Positions 7,970 through 14,213 of a DNA stretch of 14,285 nt are shown piece after piece. The DNA lies in NCBI GenBank assembly GCA_900772565.1, contig CAAHET010000020.1, positions 1-14,285 on the forward strand. The letters run 5' to 3'. The position numbers were made by a program, and so were the translations under genes. The stretch comes from an uncultured Faecalibacterium sp. (GTDB lineage: Bacteria > Bacillota > Clostridia > Oscillospirales > Ruminococcaceae). Position 1 is the stretch's first letter; each line of letters starts with the position of its first letter. The notes under the pieces are model-generated. The model saw only the letters and a program-made list of their open reading frames with translations. It did not search any database and was not told where the DNA came from.

Positions 7970-8896
7970 ATGATCAAGGTATGTTACAGCGAGCTGGACG
8001 GCCCCAAGGGGCTGAGCCTGCGGCTGGAAGCCGCCGGTCACGCGGGCTACGCGCCCGCCGGGCAGGATATCGTATGCGCTGGCGCAAGCACCCTGATGCA
8101 GGCGCTGGTGTACCTGCTGGCAGGGGAGGAAAACGCCCGCAGCGATGCATGGGACGAGCCGGAAGGCCCGCGCCTTGCTGTGGCAGCGCAGGCACCGGTA
8201 GCGCCGTGGGTGCAGGGCGCGTTTGAACTGGCCAAGGCGGGTTTTACCCTGCTGGCAGAGCGCTACCCGGACAACCTGCGCTTTGCGGATGTGAGTCGCA
8301 GCGGACAGCAGAGCATGATGGACCTGCAGCTGTTTGCGGAAGGTGAAGCAGCTCCCGCGTTGAGCCCGGAGCAGAGCCGACAGGCGGTGGCTGCGGGCAC
8401 CCTGAAGCCGGAAGCCCCCGCTGCGCAGCCGGAAGCACCCCGGCAGACCCCGGCAGAGCCGGAGCCGCAGCCGGAAAAGCCTGCACAGCCGGAGCGTCCG
8501 GTGCTGCCGCCCCTGCCGCTGCCGGTGCAGAACACGGTGCGCGGCCTGCACGCCCGCTGGGCGGCAGAGGAAGCAGCCATGCGCCGCAGCCAGCCGGGTT
8601 TTGACCTGAAAGCAGAGCTGAAGAACCCGGAGATGCGCCGCCTGATGCAGCTGCCCGGGATGCGGGTGCAGGACGCCTACCGCCTTGCCCACTACGAGGA
8701 TGCCCTGCGCACCACGGCACAGACCGTGGAGCAGGGGGTGGTAGAACGGGTGCAGCAGCGCGCCGCGCGTCCGCTGGAAAACGGTCTGCGCCCCGGCGCT
8801 GCTGCTTCGGTACGGCCGGACGTAGCCGCCATGACCCGCGCCCAGCGGGAAGCCTTGGAGCGCCGTGTACTGCACGGTGCACAGATTGAACTTTGA
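7970..8896 (+). CDS. Fusion of Prp-type cysteine protease and phage capsid scaffold
   Basis: 308 residues. Residues 1 to about 110 match Prp, the cysteine protease that removes the N-terminal extension of ribosomal protein L27 in Firmicutes. GHAGYAPAGQDIVCAGAS (23-40) carries the catalytic pair H24 and C36, twelve residues apart as in S. aureus Prp (H22/C34), and LAERYPDNLRF (95-105) resembles the end of Prp. Right after it comes MMDLQLFAEG (116-125), which matches the Prp cleavage motif; the expected cut is A123/E124. A Pro/Glu/Ala linker (about 128-185) leads to a helical scaffold-like region with FDLKAELKNPEMRRLM (211-226), RPLENG (267-272) and a C-terminal TRAQREALERRVLHG (289-303), familiar from Firmicutes phage scaffolds. 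The start follows the portal stop by one base; AAGGAGGTG at 7954-7962. Likely role: capsid assembly plus maturation protease. The Prp identity is strong and the scaffold identity good; activity is inferred. Confidence 0.9.
   Translation: MIKVCYSELDGPKGLSLRLEAAGHAGYAPAGQDIVCAGASTLMQALVYLLAGEENARSDAWDEPEGPRLAVAAQAPVAPWVQGAFELAKAGFTLLAERYPDNLRFADVSRSGQQSMMDLQLFAEGEAAPALSPEQSRQAVAAGTLKPEAPAAQPEAPRQTPAEPEPQPEKPAQPERPVLPPLPLPVQNTVRGLHARWAAEEAAMRRSQPGFDLKAELKNPEMRRLMQLPGMRVQDAYRLAHYEDALRTTAQTVEQGVVERVQQRAARPLENGLRPGAAASVRPDVAAMTRAQREALERRVLHGAQIEL
8321..8341 (+). other. Prp-type cleavage site at the protease-scaffold junction
   Basis: Codons for D118 to E124, reading DLQLFA/E. Known Prp sites follow the pattern hydrophobic-N-hydrophobic-Q-aromatic or hydrophobic-F-A, as in the L27 extension LNLQFFA and in staphylococcal phage scaffold and capsid proteins. 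Cleavage here would separate the protease from the scaffold. Inference from motif. Confidence 0.7.
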
Positions 8897-8919
8897 CCCG
8901 ACAGGAGAAAGGAAAAAGC

Positions 8920-9918
8920 ATGATGAATTTTAACATCCAGCTGTTTGCAGATGCGCAGGCCAACACCACCGGCACCATGTCGGTGGAGATGAAGACCTTT
9001 TACGAGAAGCGCCTGATCGATCAGGCCGAGCCGCGCCTTGTGCACGATCAGTTTGCGGACTACTACCCTGTGCCCCAGAACGGCGGCAAGACCATCGAGT
9101 TCCGCAAGTATGACAGCCTGCCCAAGGCCAGCACCCCGCTGACCGAGGGCGTTACCCCCAACGGTCAGGCCCTGAACGTGACCAGCATCACCAGCGACCT
9201 GCACCAGTACGGCGGCTGGACCCCGCTGACCGATGTGCTGCAGATGACCGCCATCGACAACAACGTGGTGCAGGCTACCCGCGTGCTGGCAAGTCAGGCC
9301 GGCCGCACCATGGACAGCATCACCCGCGATGTGCTGGCGGGCGGCACCAATGTTATCTACGCCCCCAAGCTGGGCGCAGACGGTGCCGAGACCGCCGTTA
9401 CCAGCCGCAAGGCGCTGGACAAGAGCTGCACCCTGACCCCGAAGCTGTTCTTTCAGGCAGCAGCGCAGCTGGGCGCAATGAACGCTGACCCCATCGGCGA
9501 CAGCTACGTTGCCATCATCCACCCCTATGCAGCCTACGACCTCAAGACCTGCAAGGAGTTCATGGAGGTGCACAAGTACGCCGACCCCGACACCATGTTC
9601 CGCGGCGAGATCGGCAAGCTGGGCAACATCCGCTTTATCGAGACCAGTGAGGCCAAGATCTGGAAGGACGATACCTGCCCGGCGGGTCTGGCCGTGTTCG
9701 GTACGCTGGTGCTGGGTGCCCACGCCTACGGCGTGACCGAGCTGGAGGGCGGCGGTCTTGAGCACATCGTCAAGCAGCTGGGCTACGGCGACGACCCGCT
9801 GAACCAGCGCGCCTCTGTGGGCTGGAAGGGGATGCGCGCCGCCGAGCGTCTGGTGGAGCAGTACATGGTGCGCATCGAGAGCGTGTCCAGCTACTCTGCC
9901 ACCGCTGCCGCCAACTAA
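8920..9918 (+). CDS. Major capsid protein, N4-gp56 family
   Basis: 332-residue shell protein. The ATG at 8920 (or the adjacent 8923) is preferred over the in-frame TTG at 8893 because the ribosome site AGGAGAAAGG (8903-8912) lies between them. The sequence shows the pattern of N4-gp56-type capsid proteins: MKTFYEKRLIDQAEPRLVHDQFAD near the start, PQNGGKTIEFRKYDSLPKA, LTEGVTP, HQYGGWTPLTDVLQ, then HPYAAYDLK and GTLVLGAHAYGVTELEGGGLEHIVK towards the end. The N-terminus MMNFNIQLFADAQ contains a Prp-type cleavage motif, so the mature protein probably begins at D11. It lies directly after the protease-scaffold fusion gene, its expected processing enzyme. Confidence 0.93.
   Translation: MMNFNIQLFADAQANTTGTMSVEMKTFYEKRLIDQAEPRLVHDQFADYYPVPQNGGKTIEFRKYDSLPKASTPLTEGVTPNGQALNVTSITSDLHQYGGWTPLTDVLQMTAIDNNVVQATRVLASQAGRTMDSITRDVLAGGTNVIYAPKLGADGAETAVTSRKALDKSCTLTPKLFFQAAAQLGAMNADPIGDSYVAIIHPYAAYDLKTCKEFMEVHKYADPDTMFRGEIGKLGNIRFIETSEAKIWKDDTCPAGLAVFGTLVLGAHAYGVTELEGGGLEHIVKQLGYGDDPLNQRASVGWKGMRAAERLVEQYMVRIESVSSYSATAAAN
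8926..8952 (+). other. Prp-type cleavage site at the capsid protein N-terminus
   Basis: Codons for N3 to D11, reading NFNIQLFA/D. It is very close to the cleaved N-termini of staphylococcal phage scaffold and capsid proteins (FNLQFFA/D type). It also resembles the junction site in the preceding gene even at DNA level: both have agcATGATG and then CAGCTGTTTGC followed by a GA-starting codon one base later. Cleavage expected after A10. Confidence 0.7.
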
Positions 9919-9928
9919 GGAGGTGCCT

Positions 9929-10141
9929 ATGGCTGAAAAGAACGTGCGCATCCGGCTGTTCAAGGACAACAGCCGCTACAAGGGCGATCTGTTCGTCAGC
10001 GTCAACGGCGTGAACTACAAGATCCGCCGGGGCGTGGAGGTAGAGGTGCCGCCCGCTGTGGCCGAGGTGCTGGAACACAGCCAGCGTCAGGACGAACTGA
10101 CCGCTGCCCGCATTGCTGCTGCGGAGAACGCGGCGCAGTAA
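9929..10141 (+). CDS. Small head-associated phage protein
   Basis: 70 residues, function unknown. The ATG at 9929 is chosen over the GTG at 9923 because that GTG lies inside the ribosome site AAGGAGGTG (9917-9925), which itself overlaps the capsid gene stop. Residues 5-50 form a compact, probably beta-rich unit (VRIRLFKDNSRYKG, VNGVNYKIRRGVEVEVPPAVAEVL), followed by a helical Ala-rich tail. Similar short proteins follow capsid genes in Firmicutes phages. A head-decoration, stabilising or completion role is plausible but not shown by sequence. Confidence 0.82.
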   Translation: MAEKNVRIRLFKDNSRYKGDLFVSVNGVNYKIRRGVEVEVPPAVAEVLEHSQRQDELTAARIAAAENAAQ

Positions 10142-10160
10142 AATCTGCACGATCAACGCT

Positions 10161-10196
10161 GCCCGGCTGGGAGAAATGCCCCCGGCCGGGCTTTTT
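10161..10196 (+). terminator. Intrinsic terminator inside the virion gene block
   Basis: GCCCGGC (10161-10167) pairs with GCCGGGC (10185-10191). The stem extends inwards by a T-G and three G-C pairs to 11 bp with a 9-base loop, and TTTTT follows at 10192-10196. It lies 20 bases after the 70-residue gene and just before the adaptor gene, so it should reduce transcription of the tail genes relative to the capsid genes. Confidence 0.8.
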
Positions 10197-10215
10197 ATAA
10201 AAAGGATGTGATGAG

Positions 10216-10599
10216 ATGACTGTAGGAGAGGCTTTGGAGCGTGCCGAGCAGCTGCGCCCAAACTGCCGCATTGAAACCGAGACCCGGCTGCAATGGCTGC
10301 GGGAGGCGGACGCCCTGCTGCGCACAAAGCTGTTTGACCGCAGCGCCGCCGGGGCGTTTGATGCGGTGGGCGCAGATCGTCCATGGGAGCAGCCGGTGCA
10401 GGATGACCAGACGCTGCTGGCGCCGCCGCCCTTTGATGCGCTGTACCCGCACCTGCTGTGTGCGCAGATGGATGCCGCCTTGGGCGAGACCGACCGCTAC
10501 GCCGGGGAACAGGCGCAGTACAACGCCCTGTATGCAGAGCTGGCGGTCTGGCTGCGGCAGAACTACCCGCCCCGCAGCCGGGCGCAGTGGCGCTGGTAA
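10216..10599 (+). CDS. Putative head-tail adaptor protein
   Basis: 127 residues. Predominantly helical: MTVGEALERAEQLRPNCRIE, then LQWLREADALLRTKLFD, a Pro-rich turn (LLAPPPFDALYPHLL, about 77-91) and a long helix through about residue 113. The all-helical layout, size and place between capsid and tail-hub genes match head-tail connector (adaptor) rings that dock under the portal. No clear sequence signature is recognised, so this is a context call. AAAGGA (10202-10207) is a modest ribosome site with 8-base spacing; an ATG five bases earlier runs straight into a stop. The gene lies just downstream of the internal terminator. Confidence 0.75.
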   Translation: MTVGEALERAEQLRPNCRIETETRLQWLREADALLRTKLFDRSAAGAFDAVGADRPWEQPVQDDQTLLAPPPFDALYPHLLCAQMDAALGETDRYAGEQAQYNALYAELAVWLRQNYPPRSRAQWRW

Positions 10600-10611
10600 G
10601 GAGGTGGGGAC

Positions 10612-12492
10612 ATGGTACTGGCGGACAGAATGCGGCTTGCCAACACCCGGCAGCTGCTACGGGCCTTTGGCGGCCTGAACGAGACTTACGGCTGCTCGGA
10701 GGCGGAATACAGCGCCGGAGTGAACTTTTCCACCCGGGATTTCCCCGCCCTGAGCACCCGCACCCCGCGCCGCAAACTGCGGGCGCTGACCGGCCTGAAC
10801 GGGATGTACCACCTGAACGGTCTGCTGACGGTCTGCGGGCGGGACATCGTTTATATCCCGGACGATGCTGCTGCCCCGGCGGTGACGAAGCCGGACGCCG
10901 TGACCGACGGTCGCAAGGCGCTGGTGGGCATCGGCACAAAAATCTTGATTTTCCCGGACAAGCTGGCATTTGATACGGCAGACGGCAGAGTGACCGCACT
11001 GGGAGCGCTGTGGACAGCGGCGGGCAAAAGCGTTACCTTTGCCCCCTGTGATGCCGCAGGCAAGACCTATCAGGTGGAAGCTTTTGGCCGGGACGAACCC
11101 GCCGAACCGGCAGACGGACAGCTGTTTTTAAAGGTGGAGGATGCCGACCATCCGTGGCGGTACGACAGCACGCTGGAGATGTACAGCAAAAACTCCGGCA
11201 GCTGGGCGGCCATCCCGCTGGAATACTGCCGCATCACGGCGGCAGGGCTGGGGGAGTTGTTCCGGCAGTGGGACACCGTGACCGTGCAGGGCGCAGCCGC
11301 CGAAGCGGCGGGGCAGAGCCCGGAGCTGAACGGAGATCAGATCGTGTATGACATGGGCGAGGACTGGCTGCGGGTGCGCTGCACCCCGCAGGGCGAGTAT
11401 TTTTACGGCACACTGGTGCAGAACGCCGCCGCCGCGCAGTGGCAGAGCATGGACGGCAAACAGCACCGCAGCGTGGACGCCGCCCAGACGGTATCCATGG
11501 AGCGCCGGGTGCCGGAACTGGATTTTGTGACCGAGTGCGACAACCGGGTGTGGGGCTGCAACAGCAAGGAGAACGTCATCTACGGCTGTAAGCTGGGCGA
11601 CCCCACCAACTGGTTTAGCTACCGGGGCATTGCGGCAGACAGTTACGCTGTCACCGTGGGCAGCGATGGCGCTTTTACCGGGGCGGCTTCCTGCATGGGC
11701 TATGCGCTGTTCTTCAAGGAGAACACCCTGCACAAGCTGTACGGCTCCAAGCCCTCGGATTTTCAGCTTTCCAGCCTGCGCTGCCGGGGCGTAGCAAAAA
11801 ACGCCGCCCGCAGCTTGTGCGTGCTGAACGAGACGCTGTATTATCTCTCGCCGGACGGTGTCATGGCATGGGACGGCAGTCTGCCCACCAAGGTATCCGG
11901 TGCGCTGGACGCCGCAAAGCTTGCCAACGTGCAAAGCGCTGTGGGCGGTGCGCTGGATGGCCGGTACTACCTGCACATCTCCCGGGAGAGTGCACGTTTG
12001 CTGGTCTACGATACCGAGAAAGGGCTGTGGAGCGAGGAGGACGTCTGCTCCTGCGATATGACCAGCACCGGCGGGCAGCTTTATCTGTGGGACGGGCAGG
12101 CGCTGTGGGCGGCAGACCCCACCCGCGAGCCGGACTGGCAGACCACCGACGGCGTGGAAACGGACATCCCCTTTGAGCTGGTCACTGGCGATGTGGGGCT
12201 GGACGGCACCGAACAGCGGTATCTCTCCCGGCTGACCTTGCGGCTGGACGCCGAACGCACCAGCACAGTAGAAGTGGCAGTAAGCTATGACGGCGGCGCA
12301 TGGGAGACGGTAGCCTCCCTTGCCGCCCAAGGCAGCCGCCGCAGCTGCGACCTGCCCTTTGTGCCCCGGCGGTGCGGGTCGCTGCGGCTGCGGCTGCGCG
12401 GCAAAGGACAGATCACTCTGCGCAGTCTTGTGCGCACCATCGCCCCGGCAAAGGGAAAATTATGGGAGGAGGATGCCTCATGGCAAGCATGA
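10612..12492 (+). CDS. Large tail hub/nozzle-like virion protein
   Basis: 626 residues; ribosome site AAGGAGGT at 10598-10605. The protein is rich in short beta-strands with repeated Trp/Tyr-Gly-Asp turns, such as NRVWGCNSKENVIYGCKLGD (about 309-328), GYALFFKENTLHKLYGSKPS (about 363-382), NETLYYLSPDGVMAWDGS (about 405-422) and QLYLWDGQALWAADP (about 488-502). This blade-like recurrence suggests a beta-propeller, as in the tail nozzle (T7 gp12-like) of podoviruses. The last ~120 residues look like a separate beta-sandwich. The likely role is the distal tail tube or hub through which DNA leaves. No sequence motif fixes the family; the call rests on repeat pattern, size and position. Confidence 0.78.
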   Translation: MVLADRMRLANTRQLLRAFGGLNETYGCSEAEYSAGVNFSTRDFPALSTRTPRRKLRALTGLNGMYHLNGLLTVCGRDIVYIPDDAAAPAVTKPDAVTDGRKALVGIGTKILIFPDKLAFDTADGRVTALGALWTAAGKSVTFAPCDAAGKTYQVEAFGRDEPAEPADGQLFLKVEDADHPWRYDSTLEMYSKNSGSWAAIPLEYCRITAAGLGELFRQWDTVTVQGAAAEAAGQSPELNGDQIVYDMGEDWLRVRCTPQGEYFYGTLVQNAAAAQWQSMDGKQHRSVDAAQTVSMERRVPELDFVTECDNRVWGCNSKENVIYGCKLGDPTNWFSYRGIAADSYAVTVGSDGAFTGAASCMGYALFFKENTLHKLYGSKPSDFQLSSLRCRGVAKNAARSLCVLNETLYYLSPDGVMAWDGSLPTKVSGALDAAKLANVQSAVGGALDGRYYLHISRESARLLVYDTEKGLWSEEDVCSCDMTSTGGQLYLWDGQALWAADPTREPDWQTTDGVETDIPFELVTGDVGLDGTEQRYLSRLTLRLDAERTSTVEVAVSYDGGAWETVASLAAQGSRRSCDLPFVPRRCGSLRLRLRGKGQITLRSLVRTIAPAKGKLWEEDASWQA

Positions 12493-12665
12493 ACGGCCTG
12501 AGCAAGCTGGGCGTACCCAAGCTCAGCGATAACATGGACCCGGAGGATGCCCGGGCACTGCGCAGCTATCTGTACCAGATGCAGGAGCAGCTGCAATATG
12601 TACTGACCAATCTGGATACGGAAAACATGTCCGACACCCTGCGCAGCAAGCTGCAGGGACTATAA
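12480..12665 (+). CDS. Small conserved-looking phage protein
   Basis: 61 residues, overlapping the end of the previous gene by 13 bases. The ATG at 12480 has AGGAGG (12467-12472) 7 bases upstream. An earlier in-frame ATG at 12462 has no ribosome site in front. The protein has a short N-terminal tail, then DPEDARALRSYLYQMQEQLQ and a second short helical part through NMSDTLRSKLQ, that is, a helix with coiled-coil character. Similar peptides occur among tail genes of Clostridia phages, perhaps as chaperones or small virion parts. Function unknown. Confidence 0.75.
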   Translation: MASMNGLSKLGVPKLSDNMDPEDARALRSYLYQMQEQLQYVLTNLDTENMSDTLRSKLQGL

Positions 12666-12683
12666 GCATGAAAGGAGAATTTT

Positions 12684-14024
12684 ATGGCATCCAAAAAGAA
12701 GGAGGAACTGCTGCAGCCGGAAGTGCAAACGCAGGCACAGCCTGCCGCGCTGTCGGCTTACAGCACCGAAGGGCTGAACAGCCGCGCTGATGTGGAAAAG
12801 GCCATGGCAAACGCCAGCTACCGCCCCAGCCAGCAGGTGACTGATGCAGCCAACGCCCTGAAGCAGTGGCAGCAGAACCGCCCTGCAGACTACCAGAGCA
12901 GCTATCAGGACAGGATCAACGAGCTGCTGGGGAAGCTGCTGGAACGGGAGAATTTTCAGTACAGCTACACCCGTGACCCGCTCTACCGCCAGTATGAGCA
13001 GCTGTATACCCAGAACGCCCACAACGCCAGCGCAGACGCGGCGGCGCAGGCTGCTGCCCTGACTGGCGGCTACGGTTCCAGCTATGCCACCAGTGCGGCG
13101 CAGCAGGCCTATCAGCAGCAGATCGGTGGGCTGGCAAGCGCCATCCCCACCCTGTACAGTCTGGCGCTGGATACCTACCAGAGCGGCGGCGAGGAGCTGG
13201 TGAACCGGCTGGACCAGCTGAACGGACAGGAGCAGAACGCCCAGACCCTGTATGATCGTCAGCTGCAGGACTACTACACCCAGCTGCAGCAGAAGGGCGA
13301 GGCCTACAACGATGCCTACGCCAAGGACTACGGCCAGTATCAGGAGCACCTGAACCGGCTGGACACCCTGCACGGCTACTACACCGCGCAGGAGCAGGCA
13401 CAGATCAGCCAGCGCCAGCAGGCGTTCAATAACATTATGACCGTGCTGGGGGTCCTTGGGGATGTGGTACAGCTGGCCATCAGCGGCACCACTGGTCTGG
13501 GCAGTCTGGCGGGCAGCCTGCTGAACACCGGGTACAACATCTACTCCGGCAACCGCGCCTACGAGGCCGAGCGCGCCGACACCCAGTGGAGTCAGCAGAT
13601 GCAGGAAAAGCAGCGGCAGGACGCGCTGACCCAGCAGCAGTACGACAACACCGCCAGCGAGCGCGCCTATCAGGATGCGCTGAAGCAGCAGGCCTTCAAC
13701 AACAACGTGACCAGCCAGAAGCTGAACATCGCCAAGGGCGAGTGGGCGCTGAAGCAGGCAAACGCTCAGCAGAAGGCCGCACAGGCCGCCGGTAAGGCAG
13801 CGGCTGCGGGCACAAAGTCCGGCAGCTCCGGCAGCGGAAAGACCACCGGCAGCAGCGGTTCTGCTTCCGGCGGCAGTCGCAGCGCCGTCAGCGCCGGGGT
13901 GCCCTACACGGCAGCGCTGCTGCGCAGTCAGGGCAAGAGCGATGTAGCCATCACCTCCGCCCTGCGGCAGGAGGGCTACACCCCCGCCCAGATCGCAAAG
14001 ATTTTACAGGAGATGAATAAATAA
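12684..14024 (+). CDS. Probable internal virion / DNA-ejection protein
   Basis: 446 residues, very rich in Gln, Ala and Tyr; ribosome site AAAGGAG at 12671-12677. Layout: charged N-terminus; helical region; AAALTGGYGSSYATSAAQQA (123-142); long Gln-rich coiled-coil-like stretches (about 170-250); one hydrophobic, Gly-rich segment (251-280) able to insert into a membrane; another Gln/Ala helix (about 300-372); a Gly/Ser/Thr-rich flexible linker (about 376-400); and a small C-terminal helical domain VPYTAALLRSQGKSDVAITS onward, resembling a helix-turn-helix or UBA-like fold. This composition is typical of proteins packed in podovirus heads and expelled ahead of the DNA. No lytic-enzyme motif is seen. 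It is the last gene of the module. Confidence 0.8.
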   Translation: MASKKKEELLQPEVQTQAQPAALSAYSTEGLNSRADVEKAMANASYRPSQQVTDAANALKQWQQNRPADYQSSYQDRINELLGKLLERENFQYSYTRDPLYRQYEQLYTQNAHNASADAAAQAAALTGGYGSSYATSAAQQAYQQQIGGLASAIPTLYSLALDTYQSGGEELVNRLDQLNGQEQNAQTLYDRQLQDYYTQLQQKGEAYNDAYAKDYGQYQEHLNRLDTLHGYYTAQEQAQISQRQQAFNNIMTVLGVLGDVVQLAISGTTGLGSLAGSLLNTGYNIYSGNRAYEAERADTQWSQQMQEKQRQDALTQQQYDNTASERAYQDALKQQAFNNNVTSQKLNIAKGEWALKQANAQQKAAQAAGKAAAAGTKSGSSGSGKTTGSSGSASGGSRSAVSAGVPYTAALLRSQGKSDVAITSALRQEGYTPAQIAKILQEMNK

Positions 14025-14031
14025 GAGAAAA

Positions 14032-14067
14032 GGCACCCCGGCAAAGCAGTTGCTTTGCCGGGGTGCC
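14032..14067 (+). terminator. Terminator at the end of the phage-like module
   Basis: A perfect 17-bp inverted repeat (14032-14048 and 14051-14067) with only two bases between the arms; in practice the loop will be about 4 bases. It starts 7 bases after the last stop codon. The plus-strand T-tract (CTTTTG from 14071) is short and offset by three bases, while the minus strand has CTTTTCTC directly after the stem, so it may work in both directions. Confidence 0.8.
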
Positions 14068-14093
14068 GTGCTTTTGTATTATCCTGCTAAAAG

Positions 14094-14126
14094 AAAAAGT
14101 CCGCTGTTCAAAACAGCGGACTTTTT
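14094..14126 (-). terminator. Bidirectional terminator downstream of tRNA-His
   Basis: AAAAAGTCCGCTGTT (14094-14108) and its exact complement (14112-14126) enclose a 3-base loop. On the minus strand the hairpin starts two bases after the CCA end of tRNA-His and finishes in TTTTTCTTTT, a standard terminator for the tRNA transcript. On the plus strand it also ends in TTTTT. Confidence 0.88.
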
Positions 14127-14128
14127 GG

Positions 14129-14206
14129 TGGGGTGCCCAGTGGGACTCGAACCCACGGTCTCCAGATCCACAATCTGGCGCGTTAACCGACTACGCTATG
14201 GGCACC
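14129..14206 (-). tRNA. tRNA-His (anticodon GTG)
   Basis: Complete cloverleaf on the minus strand. The acceptor stem GTGCCCA/TGGGCAC is preceded by the extra 5' G (position -1, at 14206) opposite C73, the identity mark of tRNA-His. Anticodon loop TTGTGGA between CCAGA and TCTGG, with anticodon GTG at 14169-14171. T-loop TTCGAGT between GTGGG and CCCAC. The 3' CCA is encoded (14129-14131). Confidence 0.97.
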
Positions 14207-14213
14207 ACATAGA

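Larger units (their letters stand above)
4430..14067 (+). mobile_element. Phage-derived packaging and virion gene module (podovirus-like)
   Basis: Nine co-directional genes from a small-terminase-position protein to a probable ejection protein, closed by a strong terminator. The order terminase, portal, scaffold/protease, N4-gp56-type capsid protein, adaptor, tail hub, internal protein fits a short-tailed virion; no sheath, tube or tape-measure gene occurs. Reading frames are intact, with good ribosome sites and overlapping or near-touching ends, which argues against old decay. Integrase, repressor, replication and lysis genes are absent, and both flanks look chromosomal (mgl operon, tRNAs). 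It is therefore either a reduced prophage, a domesticated cassette, or part of an element whose other genes lie elsewhere. Confidence 0.85.

Noticed and set aside
4642..7977. Very long open frame (over 1,100 codons) on the minus strand opposite terL and portal
   Set aside because: It mirrors two strongly supported phage genes in GC-rich DNA, where antisense stops are rare. The translation is low-complexity (His, Leu, Gln, Val rich) with no domain, and it spans two genes.
8893..8919. Upstream TTG start for the capsid gene adding nine residues
   Set aside because: It overlaps the stop codon of the previous gene and places the clear ribosome site inside the coding sequence. ATG at 8920 also puts the Prp motif at the normal distance from the N-terminus.
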